NCBI RefSeq assembly: GCF_026013615.1
Contig: NZ_JAPDPI010000011.1
Location: 1 to 64,000 of the forward strand
DNA from: Plebeiibacterium marinum
GTDB lineage: Bacteria; Bacteroidota; Bacteroidia; Bacteroidales; Marinilabiliaceae
Direction of reading: 5' to 3'
DNA length: 64,000 nucleotides
Shown: one piece after another, positions 26,494 through 33,158 of the stretch
Layout: the number at the start of each line of letters is the position of its first letter
How positions within the stretch are numbered: the first letter of the stretch is position 1
Notes under the pieces: generated by a model
What the model saw: only the letters and a program-made list of their open reading frames with translations
Database searches by the model: none
What the model was told of the DNA's origin: nothing
Program-made: the position numbers and the translations under genes

Positions 26494-27000
26494 CTACTTC
26501 ACTTTCATGGGGATTCCGCTTACCATCATAAAAACTTCGTTGGCTTTTGCAGCAATGTATTGGTTCATCCATCCCTGAAGATCAGTGAACTTTCTTTGTA
26601 TTTCGTTTTCGGGCATGCCACCTAAACCAATTTCATTTGAAACAATAATAAAATGGGCATCTTGAAGTACCAACTTCTCAAATTCTTTTTTTGCTTCGTT
26701 TAATGAAGTATCAATATCGCTTTTGTTGTCGAAGAAAAAGTTGGTAAGCCAAAGGGTGATGCAGTCAACTAGCACCACTTTGCCGTTATAAGAATGTGTT
26801 GAGAGGTATTTTTCTTCTTCAATATTTTCCCATCTATGGTCCCTGTCTGCTTTATGGCGGTCTATGCGTTTTTTGTGTTCATCGTCCCAGATACGCGAAG
26901 TGGCCAGGTAAACCGGTCGTGAACTGTTTTTAAGGGCCAGATCCTGGGCAAAAGAGCTTTTTCCTGATCGTTGGCCGCCTGTTATAAATGTTAGCTTCAT
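26494..27000 (-). CDS. cobU: Adenosylcobinamide kinase / adenosylcobinamide-phosphate guanylyltransferase
   Basis: A 168-residue bifunctional enzyme of the B12 nucleotide-loop pathway. It phosphorylates adenosylcobinamide and transfers GMP to make AdoCbi-GDP. The P-loop GGQRSGKSSFAQ (residues 7-18), YLATSRIWDDE, IDRHKADRDHRW (His that receives GMP), VVLVDCITLWLTN and FIIVSNEIGLGGMPENEIQRKF are all present. Length matches the family. It lies downstream of cobC and cobS on the minus strand. Confidence 0.94.
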   Translation of the reverse strand: MKLTFITGGQRSGKSSFAQDLALKNSSRPVYLATSRIWDDEHKKRIDRHKADRDHRWENIEEEKYLSTHSYNGKVVLVDCITLWLTNFFFDNKSDIDTSLNEAKKEFEKLVLQDAHFIIVSNEIGLGGMPENEIQRKFTDLQGWMNQYIAAKANEVFMMVSGIPMKVK

Positions 27001-27023
27001 GTTTGTTAATCTTTACAGTTTTA

Positions 27024-27163
27024 CCACAAAGGGCACTATGTAGGTTTCACGAAGAACACAAAGAATTAAAATTTAACTATTTTAATTCAAAAATAATTTT
27101 GTATTCAATATTATCAATATTCGTTTTGTGTTCTTTGTGAAATTTTCTTTGTGTGCTTTGAGG
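27024..27163. repeat. MITE-like inverted repeat between cobU and cobC
   Basis: The left arm begins CCACAAAGGGCAC (27024) and includes TTTCACGAAGAACACAAAG (27045-27063). The right arm (about 27123-27163) is its imperfect reverse complement, with TTTGTGTTCTTTGTGAAA. The 60-nt AT-rich centre has no gene. The arms resemble those around the GxxExxY gene at 27749-28226, so this looks like an empty or deleted relative of that cassette. Confidence 0.6.
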
Positions 27164-27169
27164 TTAGTA

Positions 27170-27742
27170 TTATAAAAACTCTACTTGATTATAATCTGTG
27201 GAATGCAAAGTTATTTTAATAACACAACCATAGTTCAACTGAAGTGAGAAAATTTTATCGGCAGGAATTTCAAGATATCTCATGAGCAAGCTTCGTATTA
27301 CACCTGAATGCGATACTATTGCCACAGTTTCGCCTTTTGTAGTCTGTTTTTCAATATCATTAAAGCTTTGCAAGCAGCGATTATATAGCTGATGAAAGGT
27401 TTCTCCATTGGGGGGACTTTGGTTCATGAAATTGTTTGCCCATTTGTCCATCGTGTTTTTATCTATACTGGCCCATGGCTGCATTTCCCAGTCTCCAAAG
27501 TCTAGTTCTTTTAGTCTAACATCATAATTGATTACACTATCAGGGAAAAGCTTTTGAGCCAATTTATCGCATCTGATTAAAGGGCTTGAATAGATAGAAG
27601 AAGGATTAACCTCTTTTAATAGCTTATTAATAACCGCGGCTTCTTCATCAAAAGACCCGTTTACATCAAGATCAGAAATCCCGTAGCAGATACCAGGTGT
27701 TACATCTGGAGTTGTATGTCGAATAATATAAAGTTGTTTCAT
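27170..27742 (-). CDS. cobC: Histidine phosphatase, alpha-ribazole phosphatase type
   Basis: A 190-residue phosphoglycerate-mutase-fold phosphatase. The catalytic motif is IIRHTTPDVTPGICYG (residues 5-20; the phosphate-accepting His is in RHT, and RHTTPD is usual for CobC). The others are LIRCDKLAQKLF, LKELDFGDWEMQPW and VSHSGVIRSLLMRYL (second His). It would remove the 5'-phosphate of alpha-ribazole-5'-P or cobalamin-5'-P. The position between cobS and cobU supports this over a general phosphatase. Confidence 0.85.
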   Translation of the reverse strand: MKQLYIIRHTTPDVTPGICYGISDLDVNGSFDEEAAVINKLLKEVNPSSIYSSPLIRCDKLAQKLFPDSVINYDVRLKELDFGDWEMQPWASIDKNTMDKWANNFMNQSPPNGETFHQLYNRCLQSFNDIEKQTTKGETVAIVSHSGVIRSLLMRYLEIPADKIFSLQLNYGCVIKITLHSTDYNQVEFL

Positions 27743-27748
27743 ATTTTT

Positions 27749-28226
27749 AAAACCACAAAGAGCACGAAGGAGTTTTCACAAAGTACGCAAAGAGCTATAG
27801 TATAACTCTTTTGATTCCTTGTTTTAAGTATTTTACATTAAAATTGATTAATAGACCTAGTTTGCATTCTGAAAGTTTCATGTAGGTTAGTATCTGAGCT
27901 AAGTGCACATCAGTTAAGGACTCGCAAACTTTTAATTCAACGACAATTTCATCTTCTACTAATAAATCTATTCTATATCCGGTCTCAAGTTGAACATCTT
28001 TATATATTAGCGGCAATCCTTTTTGTCTTTCAACCTTAATACCCCTGTTTTTTAGCTCATAAACAAGACATTCTTCATAAGCATTCTCCAATAAACCAGG
28101 CCCAAGTGACTTATGAATCTCAAATGACGCATTCAAGAGTTGTTTATATACACTTTCAATATCATTTGCTATTGTATTTATCTTAGTGTTCATTGTGAAA
28201 ATTCCTTAGTGTTCTTTGTGGTTAAG
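27749..28226. mobile_element. Inverted-repeat-bounded cassette carrying a GxxExxY gene
   Basis: Left repeat 27749-27780 (begins AAAACCACAAAGAGCACGAA) and right repeat 28193-28226 are reverse complements over about 31 bp with roughly three mismatches (consensus AACCACAAAGARCACKAAGG then ARTTTTCACAA). They flank exactly one gene, placed between cobC and cobS. No transposase lies inside, so movement, if any, would be in trans. The boundaries as a mobile unit are inference. Confidence 0.5.
27795..28193 (-). CDS. GxxExxY protein
   Basis: A 132-residue protein with the defining motif GLLENAY (residues 33-39) in LGPGLLENAYEECLVYEL. It also has a PD-(D/E)XK-like core: GYRIDLLVEDEIVVELK, where the Asp and the E-x-K are in nuclease-like positions. 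Function unknown; the family is common in Bacteroidota and often found singly in unrelated contexts. Here it interrupts the cob cluster and is tightly bounded by inverted repeats, and its start codon touches the right repeat. Confidence 0.88.
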   Translation of the reverse strand: MNTKINTIANDIESVYKQLLNASFEIHKSLGPGLLENAYEECLVYELKNRGIKVERQKGLPLIYKDVQLETGYRIDLLVEDEIVVELKVCESLTDVHLAQILTYMKLSECKLGLLINFNVKYLKQGIKRVIL

Positions 28227-28974
28227 TTAGGGCAATAATACTCAAATAAAAAATAACTTCTGTTACTTGTTGCACCGTGCCCAAACAATCCCCCACGTAA
28301 CCACCAATCCATTTTTTAAAATACCTTTCGAGCCAAAGTTTGGTGATTAGTAAAGGGATGATGCACAAGTAAACCATCCAGTTCCTGAATATAAGTAATG
28401 AGGCAAGCCCTGTAATAATTGCAATTGACTGATCGGAAAATGTAATATTTTTTGTTACTGGTTTTGATTTGCTGGTTTCATCCTCACGCACATATTCTAG
28501 GGTGTACATTGTAGAAACCGCAAACATGCGGCTGATGGCATGGGCTGAAATAATGGCGGGGATGATAAGATCCTGCTCTACCGAAGAAACAGCTAAAAAC
28601 TTTAAAAGCAATAATAATATCGTTCCTATCATACCATAAGCACCAACCCGGGAGTCCTTCATGATGAGGAGGATTTTTTCCTTGTTCCATCCACCGCCAA
28701 ACCCATCACAAGTATCGGCAAACCCATCCTCATGAAAACCACCGGTCAATAAAATGGTCGCTATCATTGACAGCACAACAGATATATGCAAAGGGAAAAT
28801 AAATGACGACAGATAATATACCAGTGCTCCCGTGCCCCCAACAATTAATCCAACCAGGGGAAAGTATCGGTTGCATTTATTGATATTGCTTTGGGAATAA
28901 CCAACCCACTTTGGGGCTGGAATCCGTGTTAAGAACATTAATGCCGTAAAGAAAAGTTTTATTTGTTGCATCAT
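28222..28974 (-). CDS. cobS: Adenosylcobinamide-GDP ribazoletransferase (cobalamin synthase)
   Basis: A 250-residue membrane enzyme that joins AdoCbi-GDP with alpha-ribazole to make cobalamin. FLTRIPAPKWVGYSQSNINKCNRYFPLVGLIVG at the N-terminus, GGFHEDGFADTCDGFGGGWNKEKILLIMKDSRVGAYG (Mg-binding acidic motif) and GGYVGDCLGTVQQVTEV at the end are diagnostic. About six hydrophobic segments. cobT, which supplies alpha-ribazole phosphate and is often adjacent, is not in the window. Confidence 0.95.
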   Translation of the reverse strand: MMQQIKLFFTALMFLTRIPAPKWVGYSQSNINKCNRYFPLVGLIVGGTGALVYYLSSFIFPLHISVVLSMIATILLTGGFHEDGFADTCDGFGGGWNKEKILLIMKDSRVGAYGMIGTILLLLLKFLAVSSVEQDLIIPAIISAHAISRMFAVSTMYTLEYVREDETSKSKPVTKNITFSDQSIAIITGLASLLIFRNWMVYLCIIPLLITKLWLERYFKKWIGGYVGDCLGTVQQVTEVIFYLSIIALT

Positions 28975-29015
28975 AATACAATAGTTCGTTAGTTTTTTAT
29001 AAGTGTTAGATTATG

Positions 29016-29068
29016 AGATGCTTAATAAAATCAACTTAAGCTAGGTAAAAATCTGATTTTAAGCATCT
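29016..29068. repeat. Inverted repeat upstream of cobS
   Basis: AGATGCTTAATAAAATCA (29016-29033) pairs with TGATTTTAAGCATCT (29054-29068) apart from a 3-nt insertion. There is no T-run on either side. It could be an mRNA stem between the MBL gene and cobS. I could not recognise a cobalamin riboswitch here. Confidence 0.5.
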
Positions 29069-29078
29069 TGCAACTAAG

Positions 29079-29106
29079 TCTCTTATCTCTTATCTAAAAT
29101 CTAACG
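29079..29106. repeat. Short heptamer tract near the MBL hydrolase 3' end
   Basis: Four 7-mers, TCTCTTA, TCTCTTA, TCTAAAA, TCTAACG, ending 20 nt before the MBL stop codon (29127, minus strand). It is a different sequence from the GCTnTnn class but has the same period and position. Confidence 0.55.
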
Positions 29107-29126
29107 ATCTGTTAAATAAAGAATTG

Positions 29127-29765
29127 CTAGAAAAATGGGTTGTGGTTTCTTTCGTGCCCAATAGTTGTTGAAGGGCCATGTCCTGAATATACCACCACAT
29201 CATCCGGAAGCGACAAAAGATGTTCCTTGATGCCATTGATCAGGGTATCAAAGTCGCCACCCGGTAAATCGGCGCGACCAATGCTTTCACGGAAAATGAC
29301 ATCTCCGGCAATTACAAAATTATCCTCTTCGCAGTATAGCACTATTCCTCCCGGAGAATGACCCGGAACATGCAGAACCTTGATGGTAGTTCCACCAAAC
29401 TCTATTTCCTGGTTGTGTTCAAGGTAACCTTTTAAAGCCGGGGGATTCTGGTCCAGCTGCATGCCCATTTGAGCTGCATAAGGCACTGTTTGTTCAATCC
29501 AGAACTCATCCCCTTTGTGCGCTTCTGCACCTAAGTTAAACCTTTCGCATACATATCTGTTTCCAAATACATGGTCAAGGTGAAGGTGGGTGTTGAGTAG
29601 TCTTTTGGGTGTTAAGCTGTTTTGTGACAGGAAAGTGACAAGGTGTTGTTGTTCCTCGGCAGTCAGGCAACCGGGGTCGATGATGATGCAGTCTCCATTT
29701 TCGGCAGCCACAACATAAGTGTTTTCCTGCCAGGGGCTATAAATTAATGTATGTACTTTAAGCAT
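29127..29765 (-). CDS. MBL-fold hydrolase (glyoxalase II-like)
   Basis: A 212-residue metallo-beta-lactamase-fold hydrolase. Zinc ligands: THLHLDH (the HxHxDH motif), VLHVPGHSPGG (third His), VIAGDVIFRESIGRADLPGG (bridging Asp) and VVYSGHGPSTTIGHERNHNPF. This is the YcbL/GloB-like subgroup that hydrolyses thioesters such as S-lactoylglutathione analogues; the true substrate is unknown. It is upstream of cobS on the same strand with a 150-bp gap holding repeats, so shared transcription is uncertain. Confidence 0.9.
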   Translation of the reverse strand: MLKVHTLIYSPWQENTYVVAAENGDCIIIDPGCLTAEEQQHLVTFLSQNSLTPKRLLNTHLHLDHVFGNRYVCERFNLGAEAHKGDEFWIEQTVPYAAQMGMQLDQNPPALKGYLEHNQEIEFGGTTIKVLHVPGHSPGGIVLYCEEDNFVIAGDVIFRESIGRADLPGGDFDTLINGIKEHLLSLPDDVVVYSGHGPSTTIGHERNHNPFF

Positions 29766-29835
29766 AGTTTCCTTGATTTTATTACGTTATTGACTTTATA
29801 TGAATGTTTTGCATTGTTTTGTTATACTTCATTTC

Positions 29836-29965
29836 CACAATACGGAACCGATTTTATTTCCCACAATACGGAACCGATCTTATTTACAGGTTGCTTATAA
29901 AGATCGGATCCTGCTAGCTCTTCGCCCTCTGCCCTCCGCTCTTTGCCCTCTGCTCTCCGCTATCG
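29836..29965. repeat. Half element, 42-bp palindromic element and heptamer tract
   Basis: CACAATACGGAACCGATTTT (29836-29855) is a half copy. It is followed by CACAATAC and the full 42-bp core 29870-29911, then seven 7-mers 29917-29965 (GCTCTTC, GCCCTCT, GCCCTCC, GCTCTTT, GCCCTCT, GCTCTCC, GCTATCG). Confidence 0.75.
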
Positions 29966-29982
29966 TCAGACTTCCACAATAC

Positions 29983-30071
29983 GGAACCGATCTTATTTGC
30001 AAGGTGCTTATAAAGATCGGATCCGGTTAGCTCTCCGCCCTTTGCTCTTCGCCCTCTGCTCTCCGCTACTT
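29983..30071. repeat. 42-bp palindromic element plus heptamers running into the pcm stop codon
   Basis: Core 29983-30024, then six 7-mers 30030-30071 (GCTCTCC, GCCCTTT, GCTCTTC, GCCCTCT, GCTCTCC, GCTACTT). The last one contains the reverse complement of the pcm stop codon (30066-30068), so the tract begins within the gene end. Confidence 0.8.
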
Positions 30072-30710
30072 AACAACCCCTTTGAGCATGGGTACAAATT
30101 CAAACTTGCCAAAGTCTTCCTGACTAAATTCTGTTTCAGAAACCCTGGTTACCCTGATCATTGTTTGAGTTTTTCTTCCAACGGGAATAATCATCGAAGC
30201 CCCAATTGCCAGTTGCAGTAGCAACTCTTCCGGGATGTCCGGGGCGCCGGCAGTAATAATAATCCCATCAAAAGGGGCAAACTGGGGCAGGCCTTTGTAT
30301 CCATCGCCTAAAAAGAAACTTAGCTGGTACCCCATTTGAGGTAGCAACTTGCTGCTTTTTAAGTATAGCTCACGTTGCCTTTCTATGGAAAAAACTTTAG
30401 CACCCATTTCTACTAGTACTGCGGCCTGGTAGCCCGAACCTGTGCCCACTTCTAAAATTCGGTCTCCCCGTTTTATATTTAGCAATTGGGTTTGAAAAGC
30501 AACAGTAAAAGGTTGTGAAATGGTTTGCCCTGCACCAATAGGAAAGGCTTTGTCCTGATAGGCAAATTGGATAAAGCTGCTTTCAAAAAACATATGTCGC
30601 GGTACATTTCCAATGGCTCTCAAAACTTTATTACAAGTAATCCCTTTTTGAGCTATCTCCTGCACTAATCTGTTTCGTAGGCCTTTATGTCTAAATGTAT
30701 CCATATTCAT
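30066..30710 (-). CDS. pcm: Protein-L-isoaspartate O-methyltransferase
   Basis: A 214-residue SAM-dependent enzyme that methylates isoaspartyl residues for protein repair. The SAM motif I is ILEVGTGSGYQAAVL; others are QTISQPFTVAFQTQLL (substrate loop), VFSIERQRELYLKSSKLL, FLGDGYKGLPQFAPFDGIIITAGAP and IIPVGRKTQTMIRVTR. Full length. ATG codons at 30710 and 30704 are both possible starts. It is divergent from the sugar transferase gene with a 74-bp gap. Confidence 0.94.
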   Translation of the reverse strand: MNMDTFRHKGLRNRLVQEIAQKGITCNKVLRAIGNVPRHMFFESSFIQFAYQDKAFPIGAGQTISQPFTVAFQTQLLNIKRGDRILEVGTGSGYQAAVLVEMGAKVFSIERQRELYLKSSKLLPQMGYQLSFFLGDGYKGLPQFAPFDGIIITAGAPDIPEELLLQLAIGASMIIPVGRKTQTMIRVTRVSETEFSQEDFGKFEFVPMLKGVVK

Positions 30711-30784
30711 TTTAAATAGGATGTAAAAATAATCATCTTCTAAAATAATTAAGGATTAAAAGCGTTATTTTAACTTGCAAGAGA

Positions 30785-32233
30785 ATGTATATGGTTGAAG
30801 AAAGAGCCCCAAGAAGAATTAACGAAAAGAAAATAATATATTGGCATCTGGTGTCAGATGTACTGGCGATAGTGTTGGCGCATGTGTTTTTTGTGAATAA
30901 CTATAAGCTGAACTATCATGAGATTTACAGGTTGGTTTTGCCACAGGAAGCATTACCATTTGCCCCGCCCTTATTTTTGTTTGTAATGGTATTGGTTTGG
31001 ATGGGTGTTTTTTACCTGGCTGGTAATTACTACAATGTGGCACGAAGATCGGGGATGCAACTTTTGGGACCCACCCTTGTTTCCGTATTTTTTATTACCC
31101 TTTTGTTGTTTTTTGGATTAGTAAGTGTGAGTGAATTGGGGATTGGGGATATTCATCTGGAAATGTCAGTACGCTATTTTATCATAGTCTTTGGAAGTGT
31201 ATTTGCATTAAAGATGATTCTTGTGTGGGTGCATCAATATAAATTGCACAAAGGAAAAATCGGTTATTTGGGGATTTTAATAGGGAATCAGGAAAAAGCC
31301 CTGGAGATTATCAAAAACTATCATGAATCAAAGAATAAATCAAGTTTTAGATATATTGGGTATGTGGCCCAAGATATGGATAAGGGAAATGACCTGTCGG
31401 GATTTGTACCTTGTTTGGGAACATTATCAGAGATGTCCCAAATTGTTAAGGAAAATTCGTTTGATGAAGCCTTGATTGTTCTTGAAAATGCAAGCCATCA
31501 TGAAGTTAACAGCGCTATTAATGAATTGCGCAGCAAGCCATGTTTAATAAAGTTATTAACAGATTTAGACCATATAATTGAAGGAACCTTGAAGACAGCT
31601 AATATTGAATTTTTGCCTTATATCTCTATTTCGCGTAACCAGATGCCCGTGTATCAGCGGGCGTTAAAAACTACTATTGACTATGTGTTTGCCTGGGGAG
31701 GGATGATTTTTTTATCGCCGGTGTTTGTTTTGCTGGCATTGGGTGTCAGGTTATCCTCGCCAGGACCGGTTTTTTATAAGCAAGAGCGCATTGGAAAGGA
31801 TAAAAGGCCTTTTAAGATGTATAAGTTCAGATCAATGTACATTGACGCAGAGGAAAATGGTCCTGCCTTGTCATCAAATAACGACCCCAGAATTACTCCT
31901 TTTGGCAGATATCTCCGTAAGTGGCATTTGGACGAGCTGCCCCAGTTGTATAATGTCATTCTGGGGGATATGTCGTTGGTAGGGCCGCGTCCGGAACGAA
32001 AGTATTTTGTTGACCAACTGGTTGCCAGGGTGCCGCATTATGCCCAGCAGTTTCTGGTTAAGCCCGGAATAACTTCGTGGGGTATGGTAAAGTATGGTTA
32101 TGCAGAAAATATTGAACAGATGATAGAACGTTTGAAGTATGATACCATGTATTTGGAAAACAGGACGCTGGTAGTGGATTTGAAGATTATGCTTTACACC
32201 GTTAAATCTATTATTTGCGGAGATGGGAAGTGA
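30785..32233 (+). CDS. Undecaprenyl-phosphate sugar phosphotransferase (WbaP/CpsE type)
   Basis: A 482-residue polyisoprenyl-phosphate hexose-1-phosphate transferase that starts exopolysaccharide or O-antigen repeat synthesis at the inner membrane. It has four to five N-terminal helices (20-145), a CoA-binding-like cytoplasmic domain (about 150-280), then a re-entrant helix and catalytic domain from about 290. The catalytic motifs are SSPGPVFYKQERIGKDKRPFKMYKFRSM, GRYLRKWHLDELPQLYNVILGDMSLVGPRPE and QFLVKPGITSWGMVKYG. The sugar cannot be predicted (glucose or galactose are usual). No other polysaccharide genes adjoin it. The second ATG (30791) is an alternative start. Confidence 0.93.
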   Translation: MYMVEERAPRRINEKKIIYWHLVSDVLAIVLAHVFFVNNYKLNYHEIYRLVLPQEALPFAPPLFLFVMVLVWMGVFYLAGNYYNVARRSGMQLLGPTLVSVFFITLLLFFGLVSVSELGIGDIHLEMSVRYFIIVFGSVFALKMILVWVHQYKLHKGKIGYLGILIGNQEKALEIIKNYHESKNKSSFRYIGYVAQDMDKGNDLSGFVPCLGTLSEMSQIVKENSFDEALIVLENASHHEVNSAINELRSKPCLIKLLTDLDHIIEGTLKTANIEFLPYISISRNQMPVYQRALKTTIDYVFAWGGMIFLSPVFVLLALGVRLSSPGPVFYKQERIGKDKRPFKMYKFRSMYIDAEENGPALSSNNDPRITPFGRYLRKWHLDELPQLYNVILGDMSLVGPRPERKYFVDQLVARVPHYAQQFLVKPGITSWGMVKYGYAENIEQMIERLKYDTMYLENRTLVVDLKIMLYTVKSIICGDGK

Positions 32234-32235
32234 GG

Positions 32236-32324
32236 TGGTAGCTTATAGCGAATAGCTTATAGCTGATAGCCGATAGCCAATGGGATCCGATCTTTATTGG
32301 CGCCTTGTAAATAAGATCGGTTCC
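32236..32324. repeat. Heptamers plus 42-bp palindromic element after the sugar transferase gene
   Basis: Reverse orientation to the 26-30 kb copies, as expected because the gene is on the plus strand. 7-mers 32236-32277 (TGGTAGC, TTATAGC, GAATAGC, TTATAGC, TGATAGC, CGATAGC), then core 32283-32324 (GGATCCGATCTT ... AAGATCGGTTCC), then TTATTTT. The tract starts 2 nt after the stop codon. Confidence 0.8.
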
Positions 32325-32696
32325 TTATTTTGCAAATCTGACAATAGCAGAGAGCAAAGGGCAGAGTGCACCTCATCCCTCGGGTAGTGTTTTACTAAAA
32401 ATTCTTGTACTAAATATCTTGTCTGCTTAAGCAGGGCATAACAAAAACAATGTTCGAAAAAAAAGTAAGAAACAAAACAAACGTAGAGCAAAACAGGGAT
32501 AAGTTGGTTTAATGAAGATTTAATCAGTGTTTCATATATGTAAGTATTTGATATCAGTAATTATAATTTCTTCAATATGCGTTTTAGGGATTATTCTAGT
32601 TTTAATTTGACTATTCAGGAATAAAATCTATGTTTGTGGTCTCTTCAAGAAGTTAATGTAAAACCTGTCAAGCTATTTTAGGGAATTACAGAGAGC
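32325..32696. other. Gene-free stretch between two repeat units
   Basis: About 370 bp. Short frames occur but none has a recognisable start or domain. A few degenerate 7-mers (AGAGCAAAGGGCAGAG near 32350) lie next to the first unit. Nothing else is seen. Confidence 0.5.
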
Positions 32697-32792
32697 GAGT
32701 AGCTTATGGCTGATAGCTTATAGCCGGTAGCCTATAGCAGATAACCAATAGGATCCGATCTTTATAAGCACCTTGTAAATAAGATCGGTTCC
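32697..32792. repeat. Second heptamer tract plus 42-bp palindromic element
   Basis: 7-mers 32697-32745 (GAGTAGC, TTATGGC, TGATAGC, TTATAGC, CGGTAGC, CTATAGC, AGATAAC), then core 32751-32792 and CTTATT. Same orientation as the unit at 32236. No gene lies directly before it, so either a gene was lost or the unit was copied. Confidence 0.75.
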
Positions 32793-32800
32793 TTATTGAA

Positions 32801-32986
32801 ATTGCATCACTTTCTGCCATCCTGCGCAAGTTTTTTCACATCTTGCATGATATTCTCCCCGCCTTGCACGGGTTTCTTAACGCCCTGCACGAGTTTCTTT
32901 CTGTCCTGCATAATAATTTTCTCGTCCTGCATAAAAATATAGTGAAGCTGCATTACTTTCTTATCGTCTGCACCACTTTCTCCTGT
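32801..32986. repeat. Array of nine imperfect 20-22-bp units upstream of the DPP gene
   Basis: The motif CCTGCA/CTTGCA recurs at a constant 20-21-bp step: TGCA or TGCG begins at 32803, 32823, 32844, 32865, 32886, 32907, 32928, 32949 and 32969. A typical unit is CCTGCACGAGTTTCTTTCTG. On the minus strand the array is part of an open frame (32807-33280) and would encode heptapeptides like MQDRKKL. That frame's first part is antisense to the DPP gene, so coding is doubtful. The array ends about 170 bp before the DPP start. Confidence 0.65.
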
Positions 32987-33158
32987 CCTGTCGCGGGTTT
33001 CAGAGGCATAAACAGGTTGCAAAACCACTTTCTTTTGTTGATCTCTCAAAAATTTCTCATGTTCATCAGATATTGTTAGATTTGTTGGCTGTAAAATAAT
33101 TGACCAAGAAATATCAAGAATGCAACATATGCACCACTCAATCAAAAACAAAAAAACA

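Noticed and set aside
28975-29126. Cobalamin riboswitch upstream of cobS
   Set aside because: I could not find the B12-box-like conserved core; only an inverted repeat and 7-mers are present.
29800-30221. Plus-strand frames of 76 and 92 codons
   Set aside because: They run through heptamer and palindrome repeats and into the antisense of pcm; the translations are low-complexity Leu/Pro/Ser repeats.
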